DNA of 64,000 nucleotides, taken from Rhabditophanes sp. KR3021 (taxonomy: Eukaryota; Nematoda; Chromadorea; Rhabditida; Alloionematidae). Positions 25,201-36,484 of the stretch are shown here, piece by piece (position 1 is the stretch's first letter; each line of letters starts with the position of its first letter). The position numbers were made by a program, and so were the translations under genes. The stretch covers positions 3,782,001-3,846,000 of the forward strand of contig CAUJLY010000002.1 of the NCBI GenBank assembly GCA_963281155.1, given 5' to 3'. The notes beneath the pieces are model-generated. The model was not told the DNA's origin and made no database searches. It saw nothing but the letters and a program-made list of their open reading frames with translations.

Positions 25201-28200
25201 CAGCATACGGCACAGCCAATTCCTATTCTTCAAATGGTTCCTCTGGCATCGCAACCCAAAATTCAAATAGTAGTGCGGGAACTTTGACGAGACCAATTCA
25301 TGGTAGTACACCTGTGCCACCTAATGCATCACCATACAAATCTTCTCCACGTATCAACCATCAACAAAATGGACTAGTTTTAAATCAGATGAATGGATAT
25401 TCACCAAGATCATCTGTCGCAAGGTAATTGAGTAAACCATACATTCTACTATTTACCATATTTTTAACTAGTACACTTCCTTTCATTAATTAATTTAATG
25501 AATTCCTACATTCAATTAGTCCTAAATTTAATTAATCCTTGATAACCTTTATCTGCGTGCGCCCAAAAGATTGTTTACAACAAATCTCTGGGATAATAAT
25601 GCAATTTTCGACTGTATAAGTAATCTTTTTTGACAACAAGTTTTTTACATTAGAGTGGTGGAAATCGACAAAATAGTTTGAGGTTATCTTGATAGCTGCC
25701 AACTGGCTGTCATTTAAGAATAGTGGTATCAAAGATTAATGCAAAATAAAGTTAAATAATAGAATAATTAATACTTTAATCTATTTTAGCTATTCTTCAT
25801 ACGCCTCTTCAAATGGACACCCTGCCTCAAATAATCAACCATACAATTCAACTCAGAATGGTAACTCTAAAAACAGTAATTCGATAAAACAATTATCCTC
25901 TCATTCCCCAATTCGTCAAACTTTATCTCAGCGTCGTTCACCAAAAGTTATAAATCCAATAAACTGCAATCTTGCTAATGGTATATATGTTGAGGAGAAT
26001 CTCGTGGTAGTCAGACTAAAGGCGGATGTACTAGGTCAATTTGGGTATAATAATAAGAGGTAATAACATTTATTTGTTTTCCATTTTTAATTTGTATTTC
26101 AGTATGAGACCGGAAGGACAACAAATTAAATGGGGTTTCAACATAAAAGGGGGTGCTGATCAAGATCATCCTGTGATTGTTTCCAGGATAGCCGAAGGAA
26201 GTCCTGCTGCCAAATGTTATCCTCGTCTTAATGAGGGAGACGAAGTAAGTTATTCAGATTAAAAAATTGTCTATGTCATCTTTTGACTCTTTTAACCTCT
26301 TTTCAAGGGTTTACCTCCAAAACATTTATTTTAAAATATAAGCAAAGGGAATTTCATCGAACATTAGCTGATTAAAAATTCCATCACCATACCATGAGGT
26401 ATTTTGAAGCACATCATATTCATTTTTTATTCTAAAAATGATTAAATAATTTAAAAGCACTTGAATATTTAATGCCATATAATCTTAATACCCTACAACG
26501 TCACATTAATCATTTTCCCAAATATTGTATTTTATAACCACATTATGGAACTGTTCATTTGTTAAACATAAGAGGCTTACAACAAATGGCTTGACTATTT
26601 ATTTATAACTTTCTCTTTTGTATTGAATAGTGTATGAGTGTCTGACTTTTGTGTGCCTGTAGACTTCCTAGACATCATTTTGTGCTTAGTTTCAAGCAAT
26701 TACTTTAATATCAACTGATAGATAGTACGTACTATGATAACAATCACATTGACATTTAGTGTAGTAAAAAATTCTCTATTCTTTCCCAATTTAAAATATT
26801 TTTCTTTATTTAACTACCTTATATTAATACTCTATTTTTTCAGATTGTTATGATCAATGGAAAAGACATTTCTCATTTTAGTCATGAAAAAATTGTTCAA
26901 TTTATTAGAAATGCCAAAGATTCCTCGAATGGAGAGTTAACCTTGAATATCAAACCAAATGTCTATAGATATGGTGAAAATGAAGATGCTGATATGTTAA
27001 ATAATATTATCGAAGTGACACATGTATCAGATAAACTGCCAAAATCAGATATGCTAAAGCAGTCATTGCGATTAGTTAAAGACAATCTAAAGAATGGAAA
27101 AGCAGTAGAGCATTTCGATTTGTTATATAGAAGAAATCCCAGCCTAACCGTTCATGATGCCAAACTTCCAGAAAATTTAAATAGGAATAGGTATCGTGAC
27201 ATCATGGCTTATGATTTCAATAGAATCAGACTACAAAGTTCACATTCTGGTGATTATATTAATGCTAGTTCTGTCAATATGGAAATACCGTCCTCTGGTA
27301 TTATCAATAGGTAGGTCTTTTAAAAATACTTATTATAATAACTATTAAGCATACAATTATCATAAAAATATAAAATTAATTTAAATTTTGCCATTTAAAT
27401 CCACGATGGATACCACAAGCTTTTATGTAATTCGCAATAGTTGCTGATTTACTCTAATAGATTGATTTCACCACCAAACTGAAGAACCTCTTTTGCATTT
27501 CCATTCAGATATTTTCTTTAGCGGTAGCCACCTTAGACTGCTCACAAAGTTGTCTTTTTTGTTGCGACTCATGAGACCCATTTGTAGCTTGTTTTCAGGA
27601 TTGCCGATGAATGCCAAACCAACAAGATAGTGAGCTTAAAACTGTCTTAGCCCATAATTAAAGATTTTAATGGAGGTTGTATAATATCCAGCTCATAATA
27701 AACTTGGGATGCTTTTTCGTAATAACCCCATGGGAACTTATTTGATAGTTAGGGAAGTCTGTTGATACTGTTTGCCAAACAAGCGGTACCAATAAATCAA
27801 GATTCAACTAAAGTTACTTGATTATTATGCCACTTAGTCTTCTACTTACATCCTTTGAAATGTAAACACCTTTATCAGAATCAGGAAAGATCAATTTCCA
27901 CAAACATTGGGCTATCTATTGTCTCGTTTCTCTTTTCTTGGAATCAAGGATACCCGAAAAAAGCTTTGCTTTTATCTTTACCTCCTACTTCTGTCTTATC
28001 ACATATCCAGCGCACTATTGATTCATCTCATGATCTGTATAGCCGGGAATGGTAAACCAATTTACTAGATTCTAAATAGCTAATAAATTTAAAGTAAATA
28101 TTTATCTTTTAGTAAAAATTTAGAAATGTTATTTTAAAGTCTTTCTACTTTTTCTGGATATTTTATCAAATTATTATTGTTTAGATATATTGCTTGCCAA

Positions 28201-28785
28201 GGGCCTCTTCCTCACACGTCAAAAGACTTCTGGTTAATGGTTTGGGAACAGAGTGTCAATACAATTGTAATGCTGACCACTTTAATTGAAAATGGAAGAA
28301 TTAAGTGCCATCAATATTGGCCACGGGTTTGTGAAAGCCACGACTACGGCAACTTTGTTATAAAATGTAAAAATGAAAGGGAAACAGAGAATTGTGTTTA
28401 TCGTGATCTAACTCTTATGGATGTTTCAACGAAAGAAATGAGAAGTGTAACACAATTACAATACATTACATGGCCTGATCACGGCGTTCCCGAAGACCCC
28501 AAGAACTTTATTGAATTTGTTACGGAGGTGCGTAAATCAAGACATGGGAATATGGACCCCATACTGATTCATTGTTCTGCAGGCATTGGTCGGACTGGAG
28601 TTCTAACTTTGCTAGACACTGCTGCATCCATGATTGAAGCAAATGAGCCCGTGTATCCTGTGGAAATAGTAAAATCAATGCGTGATCAACGAGCAATGAT
28701 GATTCAGACAAATGAACAATATATTTTTGCTTGTGAAAGCATTCTAAAAGCATACGAAAGCGGTATTTTCAAGCCATTAGCATAA
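13278..28785 (+). CDS. PTPN4: FERM-PDZ non-receptor tyrosine phosphatase (PTPN3/PTPN4 family)
   Basis: Exons 13278-13921, 13966-14127, 14740-14949, 15044-15289, 15510-15851, 16605-16919 (less sure), 21368-21755, 24966-25423, 25790-26059, 26103-26244, 26844-27310 and 28185-28785. Phases agree throughout (about 1,414 aa). The first three exons encode a FERM domain ([30 protein letters not shown]). A Ser/Asn-rich linker follows, then a PDZ domain ([15 protein letters not shown]), then the phosphatase domain with NRYRD, DYINAS, WPDHGVP, the catalytic [10 protein letters not shown] (Cys codon 28573-28575) and the Q-loop RAMMIQT. It should dephosphorylate phosphotyrosine at the membrane-cortex interface. 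Introns range from 44 nt to 4.4 kb, and two carry antisense HNH genes. An oddity in the PDZ start is described in the findings. Confidence 0.95.
14183..14677 (-). mobile_element. NUMOD4-HNH-NUMOD1 homing-endonuclease-like gene in a phosphatase intron
   Basis: The element sits in the 612-nt intron 14128-14739, antisense to the host gene, leaving only ~55 and ~62 nt of flank. In order: NUMOD4-type EWRRISWQG...[14 protein letters not shown]_3-type [10 protein letters not shown]...[26 protein letters not shown] (His/Asp/Asn present); and a NUMOD1/IENR1-type C-terminus QLDENG...SVKSAAQSI...[11 protein letters not shown]. About 165 codons with a single in-frame TAA just after QLDENG. These modular DNA-binding nucleases are typical of phage, organelle introns and giant viruses, so a nuclear spliceosomal intron is an unusual home. 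ATG at 14677-14675 is a plausible start. Confidence 0.85.
16605..16919 (+). other. Probable internal exon of the phosphatase linker (Asn/Pro-rich)
   Basis: 105 codons with acceptor TTATTTCAAAG and donor AG|GTAAAG, in the same phase (2-2) as the exon it precedes, so it can be included or skipped without frame change. Composition ([21 protein letters not shown]) fits the low-complexity linker. It is not conserved with known PTPN4 proteins as far as I can see. Confidence 0.5.
19135..19379 (+). other. Candidate alternative first exon of the phosphatase gene
   Basis: ATG at 19135 opens a frame beginning MLKFAVGPW, through KKPPPAPSN, to donor TG|GTAATT. Its 2-nt overhang joins in frame to the exon at 21368. 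No upstream acceptor gives a compatible phase (a stop intervenes), which argues for a start exon rather than an internal one. The isoform would lack FERM but keep PDZ and phosphatase. Confidence 0.45.
20625..20890. repeat. Degenerate tandem repeat, ~30-nt unit
   Basis: Six to eight imperfect copies of a unit like ATTATTTTTTCAAACAT followed by a variable RYGYG-type patch and AATAATT. It lies in the large phosphatase intron with no coding potential. Confidence 0.5.
23475..23750 (+). other. Second candidate alternative first exon of the phosphatase gene
   Basis: ATG at 23475 opens 92 codons ([19 protein letters not shown]..., basic, helical [19 protein letters not shown]) ending exactly at the donor GTGAGT at 23751 in phase 0. 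That matches the phase-0 exon at 24966. No acceptor precedes the ATG. It would give a shorter protein lacking FERM, with a basic N-terminus that could replace FERM membrane contact (inference). Confidence 0.5.
24451..24678 (-). other. Antisense open stretch in phosphatase intron, unrecognised
   Basis: 75 coding-like codons on the minus strand ([30 protein letters not shown]) inside the intron after 23750. No domain recognised. It has the same antisense orientation as the other intron-resident genes, so it may be another relic. Confidence 0.25.
25532..25732 (-). other. Antisense open stretch in the 366-nt phosphatase intron, unrecognised
   Basis: 66 codons ([34 protein letters not shown]) occupy more than half of intron 25424-25789 on the minus strand. 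Composition looks like coding sequence rather than intron. Family unknown. Confidence 0.3.
27371..27800 (-). mobile_element. Decayed second copy of the NUMOD-HNH element in another phosphatase intron
   Basis: Lies in intron 27311-28184, antisense to host. It keeps NUMOD4-like [17 protein letters not shown], then [15 protein letters not shown]...[14 protein letters not shown], and the C-terminal GIHRGFKWQ, each aligned with the copy at 14183-14677. The HNH catalytic DHEN is replaced by GLMS, and stops plus shifts separate the parts, so it is dead. The 3' end has the same ATAAAATTAAT and CCATTTAAATCCACGATG blocks as the first copy. Confidence 0.8.
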
Positions 28786-29281
28786 TATTTAATTTTTTAA
28801 ATTCTTCGTATTTTTGACGTGAGAATGAAACATTTTTTGTATTATATTATTTTATTTTTATACATACTCTTCCTTTATTAAATTAAAAATAATTACAATT
28901 TTCTGATCTTCTATGTTGACATAAAATTAAAGTGCTCATGTGGTGAATGAGAAATGTATCACACGCATCATAATGTTTAATGTGCTATAAGCTACATCAT
29001 ACAATATTTAGATGCTTATTTACCAAGTGTCTATTATAGTTTCAATTTAACACTCTTATATAAATATTTTTTAAACAAAAGCATATCATCGCACACATGA
29101 ATGACAAAAAAATTAAATTTTATAAAGCAAAGTATAAAATCAAAAATGTTAAGCTGCTGTAAAACCTTGATTCAACAAATATAGTAGGTTCCTTTGTTTT
29201 AATGTTAAAAATAAATGAAATAAGGTATTGTTGGAATAATAAAATATAGTTTGTAATAATATTTGATGTACTTTTTTCCAC
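28786..29281. other. 3' flank of the phosphatase gene
   Basis: AT-rich with no gene recognised; presumably holds the 3' UTRs of the converging transcripts. Confidence 0.5.
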
Positions 29282-29482
29282 TCAATGATATTTTTCTTTT
29301 GGTGAAGCATCTAGACAAGGTCTTTCTGTGACGTTTTCCTTAAGCTTCGATGTGGACGGGCTTTTTTGACAATCAACAATTTTTTTTAGATTTTCCTCAG
29401 CAGGTTCTGCATACTTGTATGTTAAGACATTTTCACTGAAGCTTACTTGTTTTTTGAATAATTTCTTCTTGTCTTTTTCCAT
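29282..29482 (-). CDS. Small unrecognised protein with an RVxF-like PP1-docking motif
   Basis: 66 codons from ATG at 29482. The sequence MEKDKKKLFKKQVSFSENVL carries KKQVSF, which fits the protein phosphatase 1 docking consensus [K/R]-x-[V/I]-x-F directly after a basic patch. The rest is acidic and Lys/Ser-rich with no fold visible. Regulatory inhibitors of PP1 look like this, but the motif is short and occurs by chance, so the role is inference. The open frame extends upstream of the ATG, so a longer product is possible. Confidence 0.4.
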   Translation of the reverse strand: MEKDKKKLFKKQVSFSENVLTYKYAEPAEENLKKIVDCQKSPSTSKLKENVTERPCLDASPKEKYH

Positions 29483-29807
29483 TGAGGTAGTATTTAGAGT
29501 GGTGCAAAAGAAATAATGTAGTTGTAATTGTGATTGAAAAATATGAAAGGCAAGCTGTTTGACTAAATGTAAAACCGTTATATATGCTTCTGACAATAAA
29601 AATAATCAGTAACTTTTAATCAAGATTCAAATGACCAAATATTATTAAACATTTTCTCTAATGTTCTTATCAATGCACATAAAACATATGAAAATTCAAA
29701 AAGTTTTTATTATTTTGTCACGATGCACTTTACAAATAAATAATTAAGTGATAATTAGAAAAATAGATTCATTGTTGTCCTGAGAGTGTACAAAACTTTT
29801 AACCGTC
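29483..29807. other. Gap between two small minus-strand genes
   Basis: Nothing recognisable; AT-rich. Confidence 0.5.
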
Positions 29808-30026
29808 TTAAGCATTATTGGAAGAAATTGTAAATTTTCTCTTCAAAGCCATTCGTTTTTTGTAATTTAGCATGTCTAGTTCGTCGACAATTGCCATGGA
29901 ATACTTTTTGTTGAATTCATTCATATAATAGCTTTTTGAAATAAAATCATTTTCGCGTGAGTTTTCCTTTAATGGCGAAGTTAGTGGTTTTTCAAATAAA
30001 ATTCTTTCATCCTTGTTGTAATCCAT
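29808..30026 (-). CDS. Small unrecognised 72-aa protein
   Basis: Single-exon frame from ATG at 30026 to TAA, starting MDYNKDERILFEKPL. It is charged, with a helical middle (DELDMLNYKKRMALKRKF) and no signal peptide or membrane segment. It is head-to-head with the SMARCAD1 gene 730 bp away. Composition supports real coding; function unknown. Confidence 0.4.
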   Translation of the reverse strand: MDYNKDERILFEKPLTSPLKENSRENDFISKSYYMNEFNKKYSMAIVDELDMLNYKKRMALKRKFTISSNNA

Positions 30027-30757
30027 TTTATTAGTAAATTTCTATAATGGAAGAATAAAATTATACATAATGTAATGAGAATAATGATAGACTGCTGAGA
30101 TGACAAATCTCAACCTTTAAAAAGTATCACGCTTTCTTATAAATATAATAAACATCTACTATGTTTTTAAATTTATTAAATGACGAATATATTTGACGAA
30201 TACAGGTTACGAATTTCTTCATGATTTAACAAATTGATCTGTCTACTAAATGAACTGATTTTATATGAAAATCGTTTGCCCTTAAAGTATTGTTGTTTTT
30301 AGTGTTTGTTTTGAACCAAACATATCAAACATTATTTAGATGTTTTTATAAGATTAAATATAAATCTATTAAAAGATATACTACAAAAATTAAAGATTAC
30401 ATGCTTTTAAAAATATGTTTTTGATAGGCAAATATTATTATATAGAAAAATATAATTTAAATGCTTATGAGAAAATTGCAAATATGGTTTCTTTGAATGA
30501 TGCCGAAAAGTGTCAAATTATTTAAATACTCAGAAAGGCGGGAATAAATAGATGTGGTTGAAAATATGTGTGTATGTTTGTCTAACTAAGCAACCACTAT
30601 TTGCAAGGAAGCCCTTTTTTACTCATTCACAAAAAATTAAGTCTCTGTACTAAAGCAGCCTATTTCTCACAACGATAAATACGATTCGCGGTTGTCTACC
30701 ATCTTTTAACAATCCTTGGTGTTACGCATATCATTCGTATTTCCTCTTAGCTTACTC
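30027..30757. other. Divergent intergenic region
   Basis: Lies between the minus-strand small gene and SMARCAD1. TTTCCTCTTAG, an acceptor-like site, ends 7 nt before the SMARCAD1 ATG. No other feature supported. Confidence 0.5.
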
Positions 30758-33691
30758 ATGAATCGCTTTGATGAAGGTAAAAAAAGAGTCGGAGCCTCAA
30801 CTGCTGACAATGCTAAGTTTCTAGAAGACTTAGCAAAGAAAAGAGACGAATTAAAAACCGTAAGTACTTCTTGTTTAATTTTTATAGCTTTTCTATCCTT
30901 CTTCTAGTTTATGAGTGGTAAAAGTAATCGAGGAGTTAAACCATCACCACCAAGATCATCAGCTTATGGAAGTATGTTCTAAAACTTATTTGCTTTTATT
31001 AAACTTGCATTTAGGGGCTAAAAAAGAAAGAAGCCACGATGACGGCCAATTTGTCAATGAATCTGATGATGAGTACGAATGTGAAGATAGTGATGAACCA
31101 GACGAGAAAATGGAAGATGTCGTCGAAGACTCAAGTGGAGCTGAGATGGAAGAAGAGGGATTTGTCGAACCAGTACTTTTAAAGATTGCAAAAAAAGAAA
31201 ATGGTTCTGTTGAATACAAAATTGCTAGTGAAATGCCACTTAATACTCTACAGAGCACAGACGACGAAGAGATGGTTGTTAACAGGGCAGGTGGGAAGAA
31301 AAGAAAAATTGCAATCTCTAGTTCGGAGGATGATGCCACTTGTAAAAAGGAAACTGTTAAAGAACCTAAGAAAGACAAGAAGAAGATCAAAAAAGTGAAG
31401 AAGGCCAAAAGATCTGCATCAGACGATGATCTTGGCGATAAGGACTTTCATAATAATCGGAGTTCAGATTCCGAAGGCGGAGGATCCAATAAGAAAAGTT
31501 CTTATTCTGATATAGAACTCAAACAAAAGACTTTGCAATTTTTCAACGAAGCAGACCCATCAGATCTCAGAAATGCCCCCCGTGTATCCGAAAAAATTGC
31601 CGTCAAAGTTCTAGCTTTAAGACCTTTTAGGTCATTCTTCGAATTTCAAGAAGCACTGCATGATGTTACTCGAGGGGCCGCAGCTATTGATGCTTATTTT
31701 GAGCTTTTACAAAGCAGGGGTATTATCGAAAAAGTTTTAGATGATTGCCTTAATACTTCTAAAGAAATTCAGAATAAATTAGAGTCAATGACTAAAAGTG
31801 AGATAATTGACCAGCCCAAGTCTCTCCACGTTGATTGTAAACTCCACGACTATCAAAAAATTGGTCTCAATTGGTTGATTCAGATGCACAAATTACGTTA
31901 CAATTCCGTCTTAGGTAAGTAAAAAATGTAAACGATTTATAATTGATTTAGGTGACGAAATGGGCCTTGGAAAAACACTACAAATAATCGCTTTTCTTAC
32001 TTACCTAAAGGAAACTGGCACCTCCGGCCCTCATTTGATAGTGGTCCCTTCATCTGTAATTGAAACTTGGTTAGCTGAAATAGAAAAATTTTCACCAACA
32101 TTGAAAGTTCTAAGCTACTATGGAACTATGGATGAAAGAAGACAATTGAGAAAAGAAGCTTACAAAGGAATCAAAAATTTGGACGTTCTCTTGACTACTT
32201 ACAATATGATAACTTCCAGAGAAGATGATAGAAAATTTTTCAAAGTCTTTACCATCAATTATGTAATCTATGACGAAGGTATGTAATAATACATATATTT
32301 GATTGTGTACAGTTGTTTAACCTAAATATTTTCCAGGACATATGCTCAAGAATTGTAATTCACAGCGCTATCGCTCTCTGATGAAGGTAAAAGGAAAGTC
32401 AAAGATCCTTCTAACAGGCACGCCATTACAAAATAATTTGATTGAATTAATATCTCTCCTTTATTTTATCATGAGCAAAATGTTTTTGGTGTATTGTGAA
32501 GATATAGACTATCTTCTTAATCAATTTCAAGTTCGTGTTAAAGGCGGCACAAAGGTTAACACAGTCGTGAACTTCAAGGAAGACATCTTGAATGAAGGAA
32601 ATGCTGAAAATGAGGAGAAAGTCCCTTTGACGATTGACGAGATTTATGAATCTCATAAAATTGATCAAGCTAAATTAATTTTGGCTCCTTTCATGCTCAG
32701 ACGTTTAAAGACAAACGTCCTCAAGTTGCTACCTAAGAAGACTGAGGAAATAAAGTTTGTGGACATGGTTCCTTTGCAAGTTGAAATGTACGAACAATGC
32801 ATTGAAAGCATGAAAGAACTTGTAGCAATTGGCGAAGGGGGCTCTGTTAGTGGATTAATGCAGTTGCGTCAAGTTGCAAACCATCCATTGCTGTACAGAT
32901 GGAATTACACTGACACTAAATGCCATCAAATTTCACAACAGTTGGTTCAACATCATGAAACTTATAGGAACAAAAATCCTATCTATGTTGCCGAGACACT
33001 TGCTTTTATGAATGATATCCAAATACACAAGATCTGTTTAGCATGTCCAGAAACATATGATTTCTGCCTTAGTGACGATTATTTTATGAACAGTGGTAAA
33101 TTTAATGAGCTCCAAGTTTTGCTAAAGAATATCAGAGAAAGAAAGGAAAAGGTTTTGATTTTCAGTCAATTTACTTCACTCTTGGATATTTTGGAAGTAT
33201 TCCTCGAAATTCAGGATTATCCATTCACCAGATTAGATGGATCAACTCCAGTAATGGAACGGTTTGAAATGGTGGAGGAGTTCAATAAATCCAAAGACGC
33301 ATTCATCTTTACCCTTAGTACTAAAGCTGGCGGCCTTGGTATAAATTTGACCTCTGCCAATAATGTTATTATTCATGACATTGATTTCAATCCTTACAAT
33401 GACAAGCAAGCTGAAGGTAATATTAATTTAATCAAATTTTACTCAATCTAATTTCATATCATCTCAGATCGCGTCCACAGATTTGGTCAATTAAAGGAGG
33501 TAAATGTTTACCGGTTAATTTCCAAAGACACAGTTGAGGAGTCTATGCTTGTTAGTGCTCAAAATAAACTTAAACTTGAAAAGAATGTAACTGGAATTGA
33601 AGAAGAAACGGAAGAAGATACCAATTTGGATAACAAAACTGTGGAAATGTTAATTAAAAGTGCTTTTCAAAAAACACCAAAAAGAAAATAA
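30758..33691 (+). CDS. SMARCAD1: SMARCAD1/Fun30/Etl1-type SNF2 chromatin remodeller
   Basis: Exons 30758-30859, 30908-30971, 31015-31914, 31952-32278, 32337-33416 and 33468-33691; 898 aa, all phases agree, introns 37-58 nt. It is an ATP-driven nucleosome remodeller linked to heterochromatin maintenance and DNA end resection. An acidic, Lys-rich N-terminus (ESDDEYECEDSDE, KKIKKVKKAKR) precedes a helical region, then the helicase core: GDEMGLGKT (Walker A, split by an intron), DEGH box, LLTGTPLQNN, and in lobe 2 STKAGGLGINLTSAN and QAEDRVHRFGQ. The order and the DEGH box with the SMARCAD1-like insert support this subfamily over ISWI or CHD. CUE domains are not obvious. Confidence 0.92.
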
Positions 33692-34370
33692 TTATATCTT
33701 TCATTTCTATTATCATTTTTAAATTAACGGCTTTATAAACTTATTTTTCCTATTTACATAATTAGATACTAACATTTCACATACACGTATTTTAGTTCAA
33801 TAAAACTGATGTAGAATTTAAGGGGTACTTTATACTGTCTGTTAAATGAAATGCTTTAATATTCAATATTTTATTAGGAAATTTGCTTCGAAACCACTCA
33901 TTGTCCGAAAAACGGTGGCATCAAAACAAATTAATAAAGTTTTCTATGGTGTATTTGCAAAAAATGACGAAAATAATTATTTCACACATAATAAATATTC
34001 AAATGAGAGATCGATCTACTCTTGCCACCATGAAGGGAGTCATACTATTGAAAATGATTGCATTATACTATGAGGAAGCAATTTGTACAGATAAATGTCT
34101 TAGCCCACCCTCATGTAAGTTTGAGTATTGTGGATACGATCGTAGTCAAAGTAATTGCAGGACCGATAGGTGTAGTTAGCTACCATTCTTTGCTTCAACA
34201 ATCAAATTCTATATCCTAATGTAGCTTCAACGAATATAAGGCTGAATTAAATTTATATCAAATTGTGTACATAGAGGGTAGTTTGAAATGTAAATAATTT
34301 ATCTGAGTAAAATATTGTTACAATTTAAAAATATAGGAGGAGATATTAGTACTAGTATGCAAATATCTTA
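33692..34370. other. Convergent intergenic region with a possible Cys-rich peptide frame
   Basis: Holds the SMARCAD1 3' UTR. A frame from ATG at 34030 to 34179 gives a hydrophobic start (MKGVILLKMIAL) and then seven cysteines within 33 residues. No gene context supports it and no homologue is recognised; treat as a weak candidate. Confidence 0.3.
33799..33804 (+). terminator. Poly(A) signal AATAAA of SMARCAD1
   Basis: AATAAA is 107 nt after the stop codon. Confidence 0.5.
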
Positions 34371-35372
34371 TCAATTGTTATTTCCAAATTCATCAAAAGA
34401 GGCTTTTGAATGGTCGATTGTATCAAAGTACGGATGCTTCAATATCTGTTTCAAATCAGTGCGGTTATTTGGGTCATATTTAATCATACACCTTAAAAGG
34501 TCAATTCCTTGGTGATTCAGTGCAGATTTCATTTTTTGCTCTAAATGGCATTGTGTCCACTTCGGAAAAGACCTCTTGTAATCAGGCAACTCTTCAATTC
34601 CAGGCCAATTCTCCTCAGCCGGTGTTGAAAGTGTTTGGAAAATTGTGTATAATTGGTCTATCTCAGAGTCTCCTGCAAATAATGCTCGATTCGAGGACAT
34701 TTCTGCAAAAATGCAAGCAATTGACCAGACGTTGGATATTTATGGATTCCAAGTAAAATTTCAGGAGCTCTATACCATAATGTGACGATCTAAAAATACT
34801 AATTATTAGCGACATTTAACTATCGGTCAGTTACCTCGTGTGTGTAGGCTCTCAATGGGACTCCTATAGTTCTAGCCAAGCCAAAGTCTGCCAATTTGAT
34901 AATTCCGCTGTTGTTGACTAATAGATTTGCTGGCTTTAGATCGCGATGTAGGATTCTTCGCTTATGACAATAACACATTGCATGGCAAATTTGATACATA
35001 TAACTCATCACCGTCTCAGCTTTCATAACCTCATCAATTGGAAGTTTGTCCATGTATTTTTTCAAATCCATTGGGAAGTATTCGAACACCAGATCCAATT
35101 TCTTTCTTTCCAAAATGACGCCATCCAGCATCACAATACAAGGATGGTATCGAAGTTCACGGAGCATGCAATTTTTCTCAAAACTGTGACAGGCACACTT
35201 TCATCTGTTGGGTCTGACTGATTTTCTTTAAGGCCACTGTTTGATTTGTGAGCTTGCAACGACCAGTGAAAACTATCCCATAAGTACCTGCACCAATGTT
35301 CTCCATCCTTATATAATCCTTCAGCTGAGCCATAAATATGTTAGTTACAGGATTGGATCCGTGTAAATCCAT
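34371..35372 (-). pseudogene. CDK1-like protein kinase with multiple frameshifts
   Basis: From ATG at 35372 the sequence follows CDK1/CDK2: IGAGTYGIVF, VALKKI, then MDLKKYMDKLP, HRDLKPANLL, KLADFGLAR and THE. A 46-nt intron is followed by VTLWYRAPEILLG, then RALFAGDSEIDQL and KYDPNNR. The frame is broken at least three times: after KKISQTQQ, after VLRKI, and after LLGIHK, where about 10 nt are missing before WSIACIFAEM. The PSTAIRE-like helix is diverged (VPVTVLRKI). Catalytic HRD and DFG survive. The retained intron shows it is not a processed copy. Either a recently lost paralogue or a region with several assembly errors. Confidence 0.75.
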
Positions 35373-35853
35373 TTTTGTTTCCAGAAGCAAATAAGTTAAA
35401 ATAAATAAAATAACGAATGAAATGTAGTTTGACTAAATTTGAATAAAATGTGCGACTAGTAATCAAATCTTTGGGATCATACCATCGTTCTAAGAATTCA
35501 GTTTGGTGAAAGTTACATTAGTACTATACATATACTATGTAAAATTCTAAGTTGCAACGTTGGTAGTTTATTAAAGTACAATAATTAATTATTAAAAAAT
35601 ATTATAATTTTAAGTAAAAGGTCTGCTGTTGATTATCATTAAATAAACATCTTTTCCGTTAATAACTTACTCTGACTTGATTTCAACATATCTTAATTTC
35701 ACAACAACAGCTTGCTTTGATTGAATTTTAACGTATTGTAATAACAGAGATGGATAAAATTCAAATCGTAGTAAAAATGGTAATTTTAATATCATAAAAA
35801 CAACAATTCTTTTATTAATATTCTTAATAACTTACTACTAACCAACAACGACA
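35373..35853. other. Divergent intergenic region
   Basis: 480 bp between the kinase (minus) and a membrane protein gene (plus); nothing recognisable inside. Confidence 0.5.
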
Positions 35854-36484
35854 ATGCTCAGTAAGTAAACGCCAGACTTGATGCAAGTAATCTCATATTT
35901 TAGACCAACTTCTTAACCTTATTCAAGTATGGTGTTTATTCATTGAATTCATTCCGTTTTTGCTAAATGTGACCTCACAATCAAACACACATGAATTAAT
36001 TGTGTATGATCCTGTTGTTGAACAATTAACTGATGTGGGTATAATGTCCAATCTTTTATCGAATTCTAACGATGCCAAGACGGAAATGATAGTACCTGAC
36101 TATCTTTTTGAAGAAAACGTCATTAGCTACTTGTTAACCAATGATCATAACACATCTAAAATGTATGAAGCTAATCAAATTCCTCACGAGCCATTATACA
36201 TAATCCTGTTATATGTATTTTTTATCGTCTCATTTATTGCTCTACCTTTCATGATCATTGATTTGCAATATGTAAGTGAAAGTATTTTAAATCCAATCAT
36301 AGACTAAATTTGTTTTCAGTCTAATTCTCAAAACAATCTAAACCCAACTCATAGCATAAGTGACGTCGTTTCCCTTGACAGTATTCAAATATTTAGGAAC
36401 GAATCCACTATTGTTTACTATAATAGACAAAATGTTATGAGGCTCATGGACGATAATAGTCTCCCAAGTTCAACATATTGCTAG
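35854..36484 (+). CDS. Unrecognised small single-pass membrane protein with N-terminal signal sequence
   Basis: Exons 35854-35860 (only ATG CTC A), 35904-36271 and 36320-36484; 179 aa with consistent phase across introns of 43 and 48 nt. The N-terminus (MLNQLLNLIQVWCLFIEFIP) is signal-peptide-like. A luminal/extracellular part of ~85 residues follows, then a strong membrane span (IILLYVFFIVSFIALPFMII). The ~65-residue cytosolic tail is Asn/Ser-rich and ends STYC. Topology would be type I. No family recognised; size and layout recall small channel subunits or adaptors, but nothing specific supports that. Confidence 0.6.

Noticed and set aside
30986..31408. 140-codon minus-strand frame opposite SMARCAD1
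   Set aside because: It is the complement of the acidic/Lys-rich coding exon; the Ser/Phe-rich product is a mirror artefact.
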